NCBI RefSeq assembly: GCF_017351175.1
Contig: NZ_JAFMPN010000013.1
Location: 62,001 to 126,000 of the forward strand
From: Desulfovibrio sp. Huiquan2017
Lineage (GTDB): Bacteria; Desulfobacterota; Desulfovibrionia; Desulfovibrionales; Desulfovibrionaceae
Reading direction: 5' to 3'
Length of the DNA stretch: 64,000 bases
Shown: piece by piece, positions 1 to 8,278 of the stretch
Position numbering within the stretch: the stretch's first letter is position 1
Layout: every line of letters begins with the position of its first letter
The notes under the pieces: generated by a model
The model's database searches: none
Told to the model about the DNA's origin: nothing
What the model saw: only the letters and a program-made list of their open reading frames with translations
Program-made: the position numbers and the translations under genes

Positions 1-1
1 T

Positions 2-442
2 CATCTTTTTGATGCTGGTCACCAAATCCAGAAAAACACCTGGGTCCGTTCAACTGTCCCCCTGATAGACCAGGCCCAAGAGGCGGTCGCTGCAAACAAG
101 TTTCCGCTTTTTGTGGCGGAAGGCACTTCCCAGCAGAAAATGAAGAAAATCCAGCATAGCGCCTATCTTCATAAGGGGTTGCGAAGCCTTGCCGAAATTT
201 CAGGGTCGATCTTCACCTATGGTGTTTCTTTTTCAGAGAATGACGAACACATCCTCCGGACCATTGAGATGGGCAAGGTGAAATCCATATTCGTCGGATT
301 GTATGGGGATGAAAACAGCGAATCCAACCAGCGTATCCGTTCTCGGGTGGACCAGATGGTTTTGCTTCGGAGAGATAGCCCAAGACGAAACGACTTGGCC
401 GTTTTCTACTTCGATTGTGCAAGCGCCGCTGTATGGGGGTAA
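2..442 (+). CDS. DUF4917 family protein, 5' end outside window
   Basis: The reading frame is open from base 2, so the gene begins before the window and only the last 146 residues are seen. Visible features are HLFDAGHQIQKNTW at the start, FVAEGTSQQKMKKI near residue 40, then a YGVSFSENDEHILRTI and SIFVGLYGD region. This pattern fits the C-terminal half of DUF4917 proteins, a family of unknown activity that I recall as common in accessory and defence regions. The next gene starts 6 bases after its stop, so the two are probably one transcript leading into hsdR. The sequence is AT-richer than the core genes to the right, which fits horizontal transfer. The family call is from memory of motifs, not a search. 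Confidence 0.65.
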   Translation, partial: HLFDAGHQIQKNTWVRSTVPLIDQAQEAVAANKFPLFVAEGTSQQKMKKIQHSAYLHKGLRSLAEISGSIFTYGVSFSENDEHILRTIEMGKVKSIFVGLYGDENSESNQRIRSRVDQMVLLRRDSPRRNDLAVFYFDCASAAVWG

Positions 443-448
443 TCCAGA

Positions 449-1216
449 GTGAAAGCGAAAGAGACCGTCGAGTTTTTGAAAAAGAGTTTACCGGCAGTAT
501 TCATCATTCATTACTCTTGCCAGAATCTGAATGACGCAAATGAAGGGTACTCGCCGCGGGTGACATCTATCGCTGTGCTGCACATCGATAGCGATACGAT
601 GCATAGTTTTTCCATTCACCTCATCGCGGAAATCGAAGGCATTGCGAGAGACAATATCTCTGACCATTACGACGCGCTCGAAGCCAAGATGCTTGGCAAA
701 TTTTTTGCCTTTGTTGGTGCTCACCAAGATGCCTACTGGCTTCATTGGAATATGACCAATATCAATTATGGATTTGAAGCAATCGAGCATCGATACCGAG
801 TCCTCACGAAGGAAGAGCCTCCCCATATTGAAGATTCCAGGCGATACAACCTGTCGGCATTGATACAGGCCATCTACGGGAACAAGTGTGTGGATGATCC
901 CAAAATGTTAAAGCTCATGGAACTTAATGGTGGGAAAAAGCGTGATTTCCTTACGGGTCAAGAGGAAGTGCAGGCTTTTGTAAATAAGGAATATGTCAAA
1001 CTTCATAAGTCTACGATGACGAAGGCATATTGGTTTAAGAGCATGTTCTTTCGATTGGCCAAGGGGAGGGTAAATACCCAGAGATCCAACTGGCGAGTGA
1101 AAATCAATCGCGCGACCGAACATTGGTTTGCAAAATTACTTGGATTTGTTGCCGTCATAGTTACGATTGTCCAAATTTTAATCCTCGCATTCCGAGCGGT
1201 TGGGACGGGGGGCTAG
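449..1216 (+). CDS. hypothetical protein with C-terminal membrane anchor
   Basis: GTG start, 255 residues. The soluble part (about 1-225) has no motif I can name. The C-terminus has one hydrophobic helix (about residues 229-249, GFVAVIVTIVQILILAF), suggesting a tail-anchored cytoplasmic protein. It lies between the DUF4917 gene (6-base gap) and hsdR (2-base gap), so the three are almost certainly co-transcribed. Low GC content compared with hsdR suggests a different origin from the restriction gene. Genes of this kind inserted between type I restriction genes are often extra defence genes; that role here is inference only. Confidence 0.6.
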   Translation: MKAKETVEFLKKSLPAVFIIHYSCQNLNDANEGYSPRVTSIAVLHIDSDTMHSFSIHLIAEIEGIARDNISDHYDALEAKMLGKFFAFVGAHQDAYWLHWNMTNINYGFEAIEHRYRVLTKEEPPHIEDSRRYNLSALIQAIYGNKCVDDPKMLKLMELNGGKKRDFLTGQEEVQAFVNKEYVKLHKSTMTKAYWFKSMFFRLAKGRVNTQRSNWRVKINRATEHWFAKLLGFVAVIVTIVQILILAFRAVGTGG

Positions 1217-1218
1217 CA

Positions 1219-4200
1219 ATGTTCGATTTCAAGGAATACGCCGCCTCCCAAGCCCCTGCCCTGATCCTGTTGGAGCAGATCGGCTACGAGTACGTTCCGC
1301 CCAACAAGGCCCTGGCCATGCGTGGGGGGCGCAAGTCCATGCCGGTCCTGCTGGACGTGTTGGAGGCCCGGTTGCGGGAGATGAATTCCATCTCCTTCAA
1401 GGGGCAGGAGCATGAGTTCTCGGATGCCAATATCGCGCGGGCCGTGCGGGAAATCGCTCAGGTGCCGTTCGACAGCCTGATCGCCACCAGCGAACAGGTC
1501 TATGACCTGCTCACCCTCGGCATCAGCCTGGAGCAGACCATCGATGGGTCCGTGAAAAGTCATTCCCTGAAATACATCGATTGGGAACACCCGGAAAACA
1601 ACGTCTACCACGTTTGCGACGAATTCGAGTTCGAGCGGCGCCACTCCGATGCCGTCCGCCGGCCGGACATCGTGCTTTTCGCCAACGGCATTCCCGTAGC
1701 CATCATCGAGTGCAAGCGGCCCGACCAGCGCGGGGCCATCAAGGAAGGCATCAGCCAGCACCTGCGCAACCAGCGGGTCACGGAAATCCCGGAGTTGTAC
1801 ATCTACAGCCAGATATTGCTTTCAATCAGCCAGAATCGGGCCATGTACGCCACCACGGACACGGATGCGAAGTTCTGGTCGATCTGGAAGGAAGAGGACG
1901 CTGACGGCCAAAATGAAGCCCTGAGCGCCATCGTCAACACGCCCTTGGTCGAAGCGCAACGGTCCCGGCTCATGGCCGAGGCCACGGACGAACAGCGGGA
2001 AGCCCTGACACGTATCCTCACTTCCGGGCATCGCACCCCCACGCCGCAGGACAAGACCCTGCATTCCCTCCTGCGCCCGGAGCGGCTTCTGGAACTCATA
2101 TACGGTTTCATCATCTACGACAGCCGCATCAAGAAAATCGCCCGCTACCAGCAATATTTCGCGGTCAAGGCCACGGTGGATCGGGTCACCGACGTCAAAG
2201 GCGACAGCCGCCGGAGGGGCGGGGTCATCTGGCATACCACGGGATCGGGCAAGTCGCTGACCATGGTCATGCTTGCCAAGGCCCTTGCACTCGATCCCCG
2301 CATCAAGAATCCCAAGGTGGTCATCGTCACCGACCGCATCGACCTGGACAACCAGATTTCCAAGACCTTCAAGGCGTGCGGCAAAGACGTGGTCCAGGCC
2401 CGGACCGGGGAACACCTGCTCAAGCTCATTGCCGGGGAACGTGCCTCCATCGTTACCACCATCATCGACAAATTCGAGACCGTGGCCAACAAGCGCACCA
2501 AGGACGAGGACCGGAACATCTTCGTGCTGGTGGACGAAAGCCATCGCAGCCAATACGGCCAAAGCCATGCCAAGATGCGCGTGGTCTTCCCCAACGCCTG
2601 CTATATCGGCTTCACGGGCACGCCGCTCCTGAAGAAGGAGAAGAGCACGGCCGACCAGTTCGGCGGTTTCATCCACAAATACACCATGAACCAGGCTGTC
2701 CAGGACCGGGCCGTGGCCCCGCTCAGGTACGAAGGACGCATGAGCGAACTGCACGGGGACGATGCCGAGTTGGACAAGTGGTTCGATCGTATCACCGAGG
2801 GGCTGACTCCAGAGCAGAAACGCGACCTTAAAAAGAAGTTCAAGCAGGCCGAGCAGCTCTTTTCCGCCGAGTCGCGTATCGCCGAAGTCGCCTATGACAT
2901 CGCCCAACATTTCAAGCAGTTTTGCAAGGGGACCGGCAAGAAGGCCCAGTTCGCCGTTGCCAGCCGTTCGGCGGCTTTGGCTTACCTGCGGTGTTTCGAG
3001 GAACAGGACGAAGTCTCCGTGGCCGTGGTCATGTCTTCCCCTGACAGCCGAGAGGGGAACACCTCCACCGATGAATCCAAGATGCCCGAGGTGCAGGTGT
3101 TCTGGAACGACATGATGCGCCGGTACGGCAACGAGAAGCAGTATCTCGAAAGCATCATCAACGCATTCAACCACAATGACGATCCCGAAATCCTGATCGT
3201 CATCGACAAGCTTCTAACCGGGTTCGACGCGCCCCGGAACAGCGTCCTTTACCTGGACAAGAACCTCAAGGAGCACAACATCCTTCAGGCCATCGCCCGG
3301 GTGAACCGTTTGTGGGACGGCAAGGATTACGGCCTGGTGGTGGATTACCGGGGCATCTTCGGAGCCTTGAATGAAGCCATCGACACCTATGCCGCCCTGG
3401 AAAAGGAAGGGTTCGACCGGGCCGACATCGAGAACACCATTCTCGACGTCAGCGGCGAGATCGAACAGCTCAAGGCCAGGCATGCCAATGTCTGGGAGAT
3501 TTTCAAGGAAGTCGGGAACAAGGCGGACATCGAGGCCATGCAACTGGCCCTGGAACCGGAAGACATCCGGGAGCGATTTTACGACGCCCTGCGCCTTTTT
3601 GCCAACACCCTGCAACTGGCGCTGAGCAGCGCGCGGTTTCTCGACAATACGCCCGAAAAGACGATCCGCCGGTACAAGGCCGATTTGAAGGATTTCCTGA
3701 ACCTTCGCAACGCCGTCAAGCATCGGTTCGGCGAGGCCGTGGATTACTCGGCCTACGAGCAGCAGCTCAAGAACATGGTCAGCAAACACATCGGAGCGGA
3801 TGCCGTGCAGGAGGTGGTCGCCCCGGTGGATATCTTTGCCGTGGACGCCTTCGAGCAACAGCTGGAGCTGATCCAGGGGGATGCCGCCAAGGCCGATCAC
3901 ATCGCGGCCAGGGTGAAGAAAACGATCACCGTTCGGATGGACGAGGACCCGGTCCTCTTCAAACGCCTGTCGGAAATCATCAACGAAACCATCAGCAGCC
4001 ATCGTGCGCACCGGCTTTCCGATGCCGAATATCTCGGCAAGATGCGGGGACTGCTGGATGACTTGCAACAGGGGGAACGTGGCAACCTGCCGCCGTCCCT
4101 CAAGGGCAAGGACGAAGCCGCCGTTTACTTCGGAATCCTGGGGGAAATGCTGGAAGGGCAGATCGCTGAAGCTTCCTTGCCCCAGATGGCGATATCCATA

Positions 4201-4392
4201 GACGACGCCGTAACATCCAGGAAAATCAGGGATTGGAGCGACAATATTGATATTGTCAACGAAATGAAGAACGATATTGAAGACGTTTTGTATGACGCTT
4301 CGGAATCATTCGGTGTAACATTCCCCGGCGAAGTGATAGATGCTGTCATCGACAAATTGATTCTTGTTGCCAAGAGACGTGACCTTGCCTGA
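1219..4392 (+). CDS. hsdR: type I restriction enzyme R subunit (HsdR)
   Basis: ATP-dependent translocase and nuclease subunit of a type I restriction-modification enzyme, 1057 residues from the ATG at 1219; this start follows the previous stop directly and gives a normal HsdR N-terminus. The N-terminal nuclease domain shows a PD-(D/E)xK pattern (RRPDIVLF near residue 149 and IIECKRP near 164). The SF2 helicase motor has Walker A HTTGSGKS near 340, DEAD-type VDESHRSQYG near 438, FTGTPLL, and motif VI QAIARVNRLWDG. A helical C-terminal region follows, where R subunits usually dock on HsdM. No hsdM or hsdS is in the window; they would have to lie upstream of base 1. The end overlaps the start of the metallopeptidase gene. 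Confidence 0.93.
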   Translation: MFDFKEYAASQAPALILLEQIGYEYVPPNKALAMRGGRKSMPVLLDVLEARLREMNSISFKGQEHEFSDANIARAVREIAQVPFDSLIATSEQVYDLLTLGISLEQTIDGSVKSHSLKYIDWEHPENNVYHVCDEFEFERRHSDAVRRPDIVLFANGIPVAIIECKRPDQRGAIKEGISQHLRNQRVTEIPELYIYSQILLSISQNRAMYATTDTDAKFWSIWKEEDADGQNEALSAIVNTPLVEAQRSRLMAEATDEQREALTRILTSGHRTPTPQDKTLHSLLRPERLLELIYGFIIYDSRIKKIARYQQYFAVKATVDRVTDVKGDSRRRGGVIWHTTGSGKSLTMVMLAKALALDPRIKNPKVVIVTDRIDLDNQISKTFKACGKDVVQARTGEHLLKLIAGERASIVTTIIDKFETVANKRTKDEDRNIFVLVDESHRSQYGQSHAKMRVVFPNACYIGFTGTPLLKKEKSTADQFGGFIHKYTMNQAVQDRAVAPLRYEGRMSELHGDDAELDKWFDRITEGLTPEQKRDLKKKFKQAEQLFSAESRIAEVAYDIAQHFKQFCKGTGKKAQFAVASRSAALAYLRCFEEQDEVSVAVVMSSPDSREGNTSTDESKMPEVQVFWNDMMRRYGNEKQYLESIINAFNHNDDPEILIVIDKLLTGFDAPRNSVLYLDKNLKEHNILQAIARVNRLWDGKDYGLVVDYRGIFGALNEAIDTYAALEKEGFDRADIENTILDVSGEIEQLKARHANVWEIFKEVGNKADIEAMQLALEPEDIRERFYDALRLFANTLQLALSSARFLDNTPEKTIRRYKADLKDFLNLRNAVKHRFGEAVDYSAYEQQLKNMVSKHIGADAVQEVVAPVDIFAVDAFEQQLELIQGDAAKADHIAARVKKTITVRMDEDPVLFKRLSEIINETISSHRAHRLSDAEYLGKMRGLLDDLQQGERGNLPPSLKGKDEAAVYFGILGEMLEGQIAEASLPQMAISIDDAVTSRKIRDWSDNIDIVNEMKNDIEDVLYDASESFGVTFPGEVIDAVIDKLILVAKRRDLA

Positions 4393-5122
4393 TTTGCCCG
4401 CCCGCGGTTCCGTGCATTACGGGACCACCAGAATCGATTACTCCATCCGGCCAGCGACCAGGAAGACCTTGGCCATCCATGTCTTCCCTGATGGTTCCGT
4501 CGTCACGGATGCGCCTCGGACGGCGACCGAAGATGAGATAGCGGCCAAGGTGAAAAGCCGGGGAGCATGGGTCCTTAAGCAGCAGAGGATCTTCGCGGCC
4601 TATCCCCCGGCCATCCCGGCCAGGCGATATGTCTCCGGCGAGGAAGTCAGGTATCTGGGACGGCAATATCGGTTGAAGCTGCTGGTTGGTCTCGAACGTT
4701 CAGCCAAGCTCAAGGGAGCGCATCTGGAAGTGACCCTCCTGGCCCAGGATGGCGCAGATGTGGCCAAGAAACTGGTGGATGCCTGGCTTCGTGATCGGGC
4801 GGATGCGATTTTCCATTCCCTGATGGGATCGTGTGTGGAAAGGGCCTCTGGGGTTGGCATGAAAACCGTTCCAGAGTGGCGAATGCTTCGGATGCTGAAG
4901 CGTTGGGGAAGCTGTACCAATAGCGGTACGATCATCCTGAACCCCGAGCTCGTCGCAGCGCCGAAGGATTGCATCGAGTACGTGATTTCCCACGAACTTT
5001 GCCATTTGCGTGTCAGGAACCACTCGGCAGCGTTTTATAGGCTGTTGTCCCGAGTCGTCCCAAAATGGGAACACCTTAGGATGAAGTTGAATCGGGCAGT
5101 TGAGCTTCGTCTCGAATATTGA
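4379..5122 (+). CDS. YgjP-like (DUF45) zinc metallopeptidase
   Basis: About 247 residues. The catalytic segment is ISHELCHLRVRNHSAAFY, giving HExxH plus a downstream His, preceded by RMLKRWGSCTNSGTIILNP, the standard signature of the DUF45/YgjP (SprT-related) family. The start is uncertain: GTG 4379 is chosen because it sits inside the end of hsdR, but TTG codons at 4364, 4385 and 4394 are also in frame. Genes of this family are very often the last gene of type I restriction operons; the function there is unknown, possibly turnover of the restriction subunit. Overlap with hsdR implies translational coupling. Confidence 0.85.
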   Translation: MTLPDLPARGSVHYGTTRIDYSIRPATRKTLAIHVFPDGSVVTDAPRTATEDEIAAKVKSRGAWVLKQQRIFAAYPPAIPARRYVSGEEVRYLGRQYRLKLLVGLERSAKLKGAHLEVTLLAQDGADVAKKLVDAWLRDRADAIFHSLMGSCVERASGVGMKTVPEWRMLRMLKRWGSCTNSGTIILNPELVAAPKDCIEYVISHELCHLRVRNHSAAFYRLLSRVVPKWEHLRMKLNRAVELRLEY

Positions 5123-5207
5123 TGCAGAATATTCGGATCGCTATTTAACATATCGAATAGGTGCCCAGTTGTTGTAGAAAAGATCGCACTACCTAATGGT
5201 CTAATCC

Positions 5208-6086
5208 CTAGGAGTTGTCTCCAGGGACGTACATTTTTATTTGATTGTTTTCGAATACAAATTTTCCATCCGGTTCACGAACGCCGGCTGGTAGCTGCGC
5301 CACTTCTGATTGCAGTTCTCTCGCAGCTCTGTGAACATCTTTGAATTTGGGTTCCACCATGTTTTCGAGGAATTGAATTGTTTTATGCTTAATTTCCCCC
5401 TTGAGGCCGGACACGTCCCGTTTCAATTTTTTGATGTCCTGAAGGTGAGCTTCTGAGAGGTTACAAAGAGAAACAACTTCATCCGTCAGCAACTCTCTTG
5501 TCCGGTCGAACGCATCAAAAGCAGCCACTATAGAGACAGCGCCATCCTTTTTATCAATATCAACCCCTTCTATTTTCATGGGATTATTCCCACCATTTGC
5601 GATCAAGTTGGCATTGTAGTTCACCACACTCATAAGTTTTTTCAATGCATATCGCATAGCATTCCCATCGTTAACGAGCCCATTAATATTGCGCATATTT
5701 TGGTAATGGGTGGAAAGGCTTGAAGCATGAATTTTAACATTACGCATTGACGAATCGATGATTTCAGCAGACAACCTCATCCGGTTTATTTCGCTTTGAA
5801 CAGCTAACAACTGGTAAGATTCACGAATACTTTTTGCGTTCTTTTCAATTCTTTCGTCATGCTCAGATAGTCTGGATTCCATGTCGACAGAGGGAAGGTT
5901 GACAAAATCAGGGGCACACGCATCGCTATTTGGGTCCCCACTGCAGTCGTCCATGACCCTTTTTAATCGGTCGTATACGATTACAGTTCTCTCATCAGAG
6001 ATTATTTCGTAGACTTTTTTTACGACTTTCTTGACTGCTGATCCGATCGTTTTGATCCCATCCCAGAGATCGGAGAACATTCCCAT
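5208..6086 (-). CDS. unknown coiled-coil protein with amphipathic N-terminus
   Basis: 292 residues from the ATG at 6086, preceded by a GAGGGA-like ribosome site; a TTG at 6107 is an alternative. I do not recognise the family. The first 30 residues (FSDLWDGIKTIGSAVKKVVK) form a strongly amphipathic, positively charged helix like those that bind or insert into membranes. The middle (about 65-235) is mostly helical with heptad-like spacing. There is no clear enzyme motif, and only three Cys (two in the first 60 residues). It is AT-rich and lies 160 bases downstream of the methyltransferase on the same strand, so it may be the last gene of the XRE-methyltransferase operon. A membrane-active effector or toxin is one possibility; this is a guess. 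Confidence 0.6.
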   Translation of the reverse strand: MGMFSDLWDGIKTIGSAVKKVVKKVYEIISDERTVIVYDRLKRVMDDCSGDPNSDACAPDFVNLPSVDMESRLSEHDERIEKNAKSIRESYQLLAVQSEINRMRLSAEIIDSSMRNVKIHASSLSTHYQNMRNINGLVNDGNAMRYALKKLMSVVNYNANLIANGGNNPMKIEGVDIDKKDGAVSIVAAFDAFDRTRELLTDEVVSLCNLSEAHLQDIKKLKRDVSGLKGEIKHKTIQFLENMVEPKFKDVHRAARELQSEVAQLPAGVREPDGKFVFENNQIKMYVPGDNS

Positions 6087-6248
6087 AGGTCCCTCACAAA
6101 AATGCAATAGATTGGCTTTCCGACGATTGGCGATAGCGAGTGTCGCTCAAATCTGAGGCACGTGAAACATAAATTAGTACCAGTTAGTCGTAATAATAGA
6201 TCCAAGTCAATGGCTGTGCCCGGTCATGAAGAAATGGTCCAAGAATAT

Positions 6249-6977
6249 TTACTTTTCCCCTAGAATCCTGTCCCATGCTGCAATGTGGTTTCGGAATCCG
6301 TACTCGACCATCTCGAATTTCCTGCCCATTTTTTTGGCTGCAACCCCAAGCGTTCCGGTGCCAGCGAAGGGATCAAGAATGGTGTCGCCTTCTTTGCTCA
6401 ATGCGGCAACCAGATCTTCGACCACTTTCAGTGGTTTTTGTGTGGGATGAAGGGCTTTTTCGCCTTTTTTCTCTGACCACTCTTCGTCGGGGTCAGGCAT
6501 CAGCCGTTCTTTCCCCGATGTTTTCCCAGTGACCATATGATTTTTGTAGTATTTTTGATCATCGAAAAATGAGTCTTCCGAGCACGCATGCAACCCAAGT
6601 TCGAAGCTCTCCTGAAACATACCCTTGTTGAACCCGACAGAGTCGGGCTTGCACCAGGCAAACTTGCGCAGTTTAGGGAAGTAGCGCGAAAGCTCCCGAT
6701 ACCAATCGCCGAATTGAAAATCCGAGCAAAATACAAAGACATTGCCGCCAGGTTTCAGAACACGATGGAATTGATAAGCCAGAACGTCGATCCGCAGCTT
6801 TTTGCAATCCCAATCCTTGCCGGCAATTCCGATCTCGTAAGGTGGGTCTGTGATTATGGCCTCGTACCTGTGAGCAGGGCAATTCCCCAAAAATAGAAAT
6901 GCGTCATTGTTGTGAATGTCGCCATCTTTAGACGACGAGGTTGCCCCAAGATGGTCTTGTTTCCGTAAATCAATCAC
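6249..6977 (-). CDS. site-specific DNA methyltransferase (N4/N6 type)
   Basis: 242 residues. Catalytic motif IV IITDPPYEIG is near residue 40, and the S-adenosylmethionine-binding motif ILDPFAGTGTLGVAA is near 205, preceded by HPTQKP. The order DPPY before FxGxG is that of the beta-class amino-methyltransferases (adenine N6 or cytosine N4). Its start overlaps the end of the XRE gene by 4 bases, so the two are translationally coupled. No cognate restriction gene is obvious; the coiled-coil gene downstream is the only neighbour. It may be an orphan methylase protecting the island or part of an unrecognised system. The specificity cannot be read from sequence. Confidence 0.88.
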   Translation of the reverse strand: MIDLRKQDHLGATSSSKDGDIHNNDAFLFLGNCPAHRYEAIITDPPYEIGIAGKDWDCKKLRIDVLAYQFHRVLKPGGNVFVFCSDFQFGDWYRELSRYFPKLRKFAWCKPDSVGFNKGMFQESFELGLHACSEDSFFDDQKYYKNHMVTGKTSGKERLMPDPDEEWSEKKGEKALHPTQKPLKVVEDLVAALSKEGDTILDPFAGTGTLGVAAKKMGRKFEMVEYGFRNHIAAWDRILGEK

Positions 6978-7462
6978 GAGTCACCTGCCACCGGTTCCCC
7001 ATATGTTGGCTTTTGGTTCTTCAAGATAAATTCCCGCATTCGATCAAGCGATTTTGAGCTCAGTCCCGGATTGAGAATTTTGCGGCGTTTGGCTCGTAGT
7101 TTCGCGTCGTTCGTCGAGTGGCACTGATCGGCTGCATGGGCCATTTCCGGGTCATTTTCCAGTATGCTCATGAGCGCCCGATAAGTGTCGTTGTGCATGG
7201 CGACGAGAACAATTCGAACGAACTCCGGCACAGGAAGATCATAGGCTAGGGAGAAGTCCAGTACCCGATCCAGCGGAATCGAAGCGTTCCCCTTTTCAAT
7301 CTGGGATATAAACGAGCTGGTGCACCCCAACTTCTGGGCGACCCATCTGAGGGGCTTGCCCTGAGCCTCCCGCACAATCTTCAGATAAAGCCCGACTTCT
7401 TCCTTCAGCAATTGTTCCGGGGTCTTCACAGGGGTGAGGTCAACGACATCATCTTCAGCCAT
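6974..7462 (-). CDS. XRE-family helix-turn-helix regulator
   Basis: 162 residues. Residues about 27-80 form a Cro/C1-type HTH (YLKIVREAQGKPLRWVAQKL then TSSFISQIEKGNASIP). The C-terminal half is charged and lacks a known ligand domain. It is the first gene of a tight pair with the DNA methyltransferase, the layout of controller proteins in restriction-modification systems that delay and then balance methylase expression. A near-perfect palindrome about 30 bases upstream is a likely self-operator. It is longer than classic C proteins (about 80-100 residues), so it may instead be an element maintenance repressor. Confidence 0.85.
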   Translation of the reverse strand: MAEDDVVDLTPVKTPEQLLKEEVGLYLKIVREAQGKPLRWVAQKLGCTSSFISQIEKGNASIPLDRVLDFSLAYDLPVPEFVRIVLVAMHNDTYRALMSILENDPEMAHAADQCHSTNDAKLRAKRRKILNPGLSSKSLDRMREFILKNQKPTYGEPVAGDS

Positions 7463-7491
7463 GGTTAATCAACCACCTTGTTAACAGGATT

Positions 7492-7507
7492 AAGCAACTA
7501 GTTACTT
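7492..7507. promoter_or_regulatory. candidate operator of the XRE regulator
   Basis: AAGCAACT followed directly by AGTTACTT forms a 16-base palindrome with one mismatch pair. It lies 30 bases upstream of the XRE start codon in an AT-rich segment with further GTTACTT and AGCAAGG copies (for example GTTACTT at 7551-7557). The position and symmetry fit binding by the XRE protein to its own promoter. No binding data exist; this is inference from position. Confidence 0.5.
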
Positions 7508-7665
7508 AGCAAGGTTAATAAATAAGTTGATAATCAGTAGCAAGGGTTTTGTTACTTCTTGGGGTGGATGCGTGAGCAGGGACATGAGAATATCCCTTGA
7601 GCCGGAGTCGAACCCGCCATCCCTCTCACCGTCGCCTGCGGTAATCACGGCGCAAGTAAAGTCGT

Positions 7666-7717
7666 CGGGGCAAGGCCGGACCGCGAAGCGTCCGCCCGCA
7701 GGGCTTGCCTTGCCCCG
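7666..7717. repeat. 11-bp inverted repeat enclosing smaller hairpins
   Basis: CGGGGCAAGGC (7666-7676) pairs perfectly with GCCTTGCCCCG (7707-7717). Between them CGGAC/GTCCG and CCC/GGG can form two inner hairpins, giving a three-way junction. It is a plausible RNA fold or recombinase site; no named RNA family fits. Confidence 0.5.
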
Positions 7718-8172
7718 GCGGCTGCTTGCGTCACGCTCGCGGCAAAATGGGTGGGAGGGGCAGAAACCCTGCCGCCGGAGCTTGCGCGAAGGTTTTGCGG
7801 CGTCATAGGGTGGGGTATATCCACCGGATAATTCCGTAACCCAAAGGAGGTGAAACGCACTTACCGCGCGTCATAAGTTCACGACGTTAGTCTGAACTGA
7901 TGACGCATGAAGAAGCCTTGAGCTTCAACGATCCACGCGCCGTTTTCCAAACAAACGGCCATTTCAGAATCCAAACACGCAGGCTGTAACGCAGCACCCG
8001 CCGATGGTGGAATGGCAAGTATCTACGCTTGTCATTGCCGCACTTCCCCTACGGCTGCCATCCAATCCGCAAGACGTACGCGCTTGCGGGGCAGCACCCC
8101 TTATTGACTGGGTCTTCCGGAATCTTCTTCCAATGGGAAACGGGCATTCATTCTTCCCTTAGCTGGTGATGC

Positions 8173-8257
8173 GTGGCGGGTTTACCGCCACAGGCAGGTC
8201 TTTCCCGGCTGACGGGAAAAGTCCGATCTGCTTGGTCCCGGGGCACTGCCCCGAACC
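8173..8257 (+). repeat. three consecutive hairpins upstream of the first recombinase
   Basis: GTGGCGG/CCGCCAC (8173-8179, 8185-8191), TTTCCCG/CGGGAAA (8201-8207, 8213-8219) and CGGGGC/GCCCCG (8239-8244, 8248-8253, extended by GGT/ACC) follow one another and end 20 bases before the ATG of the recombinase. None has a T run, so they are not simple terminators. They could form a structured 5' leader or recombinase arm sites. Confidence 0.55.
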
Positions 8258-8278
8258 TTTAACGGAAGGAGAATTCCA

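Larger units (their letters stand above)
7508..8278. other. 771-base stretch without a recognised gene, with structured repeats
   Basis: No open frame here has a convincing start and family. The stretch contains strong inverted repeats (listed separately at 7666-7717 and 8173-8257) and the GC-rich low-complexity text seen near many integrase genes. It separates the leftward XRE operon from the rightward recombinase and may hold promoters in both directions, recombinase arm sites, or an untranslated RNA. I could not place an attachment core here. Confidence 0.5.

Noticed and set aside
7600-7625. tRNA T-arm-like text (GGAGTCGAACCC) that might be an attachment remnant
   Set aside because: The stem does not pair and the text does not match the tRNA-Glu 3' end, so it is not a second att copy.
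7850-7876. Eight-codon frame GTG...TAA after AAAGGAGG
   Set aside because: The ribosome site touches the start codon, there is no support for expression, and it is too short to judge.
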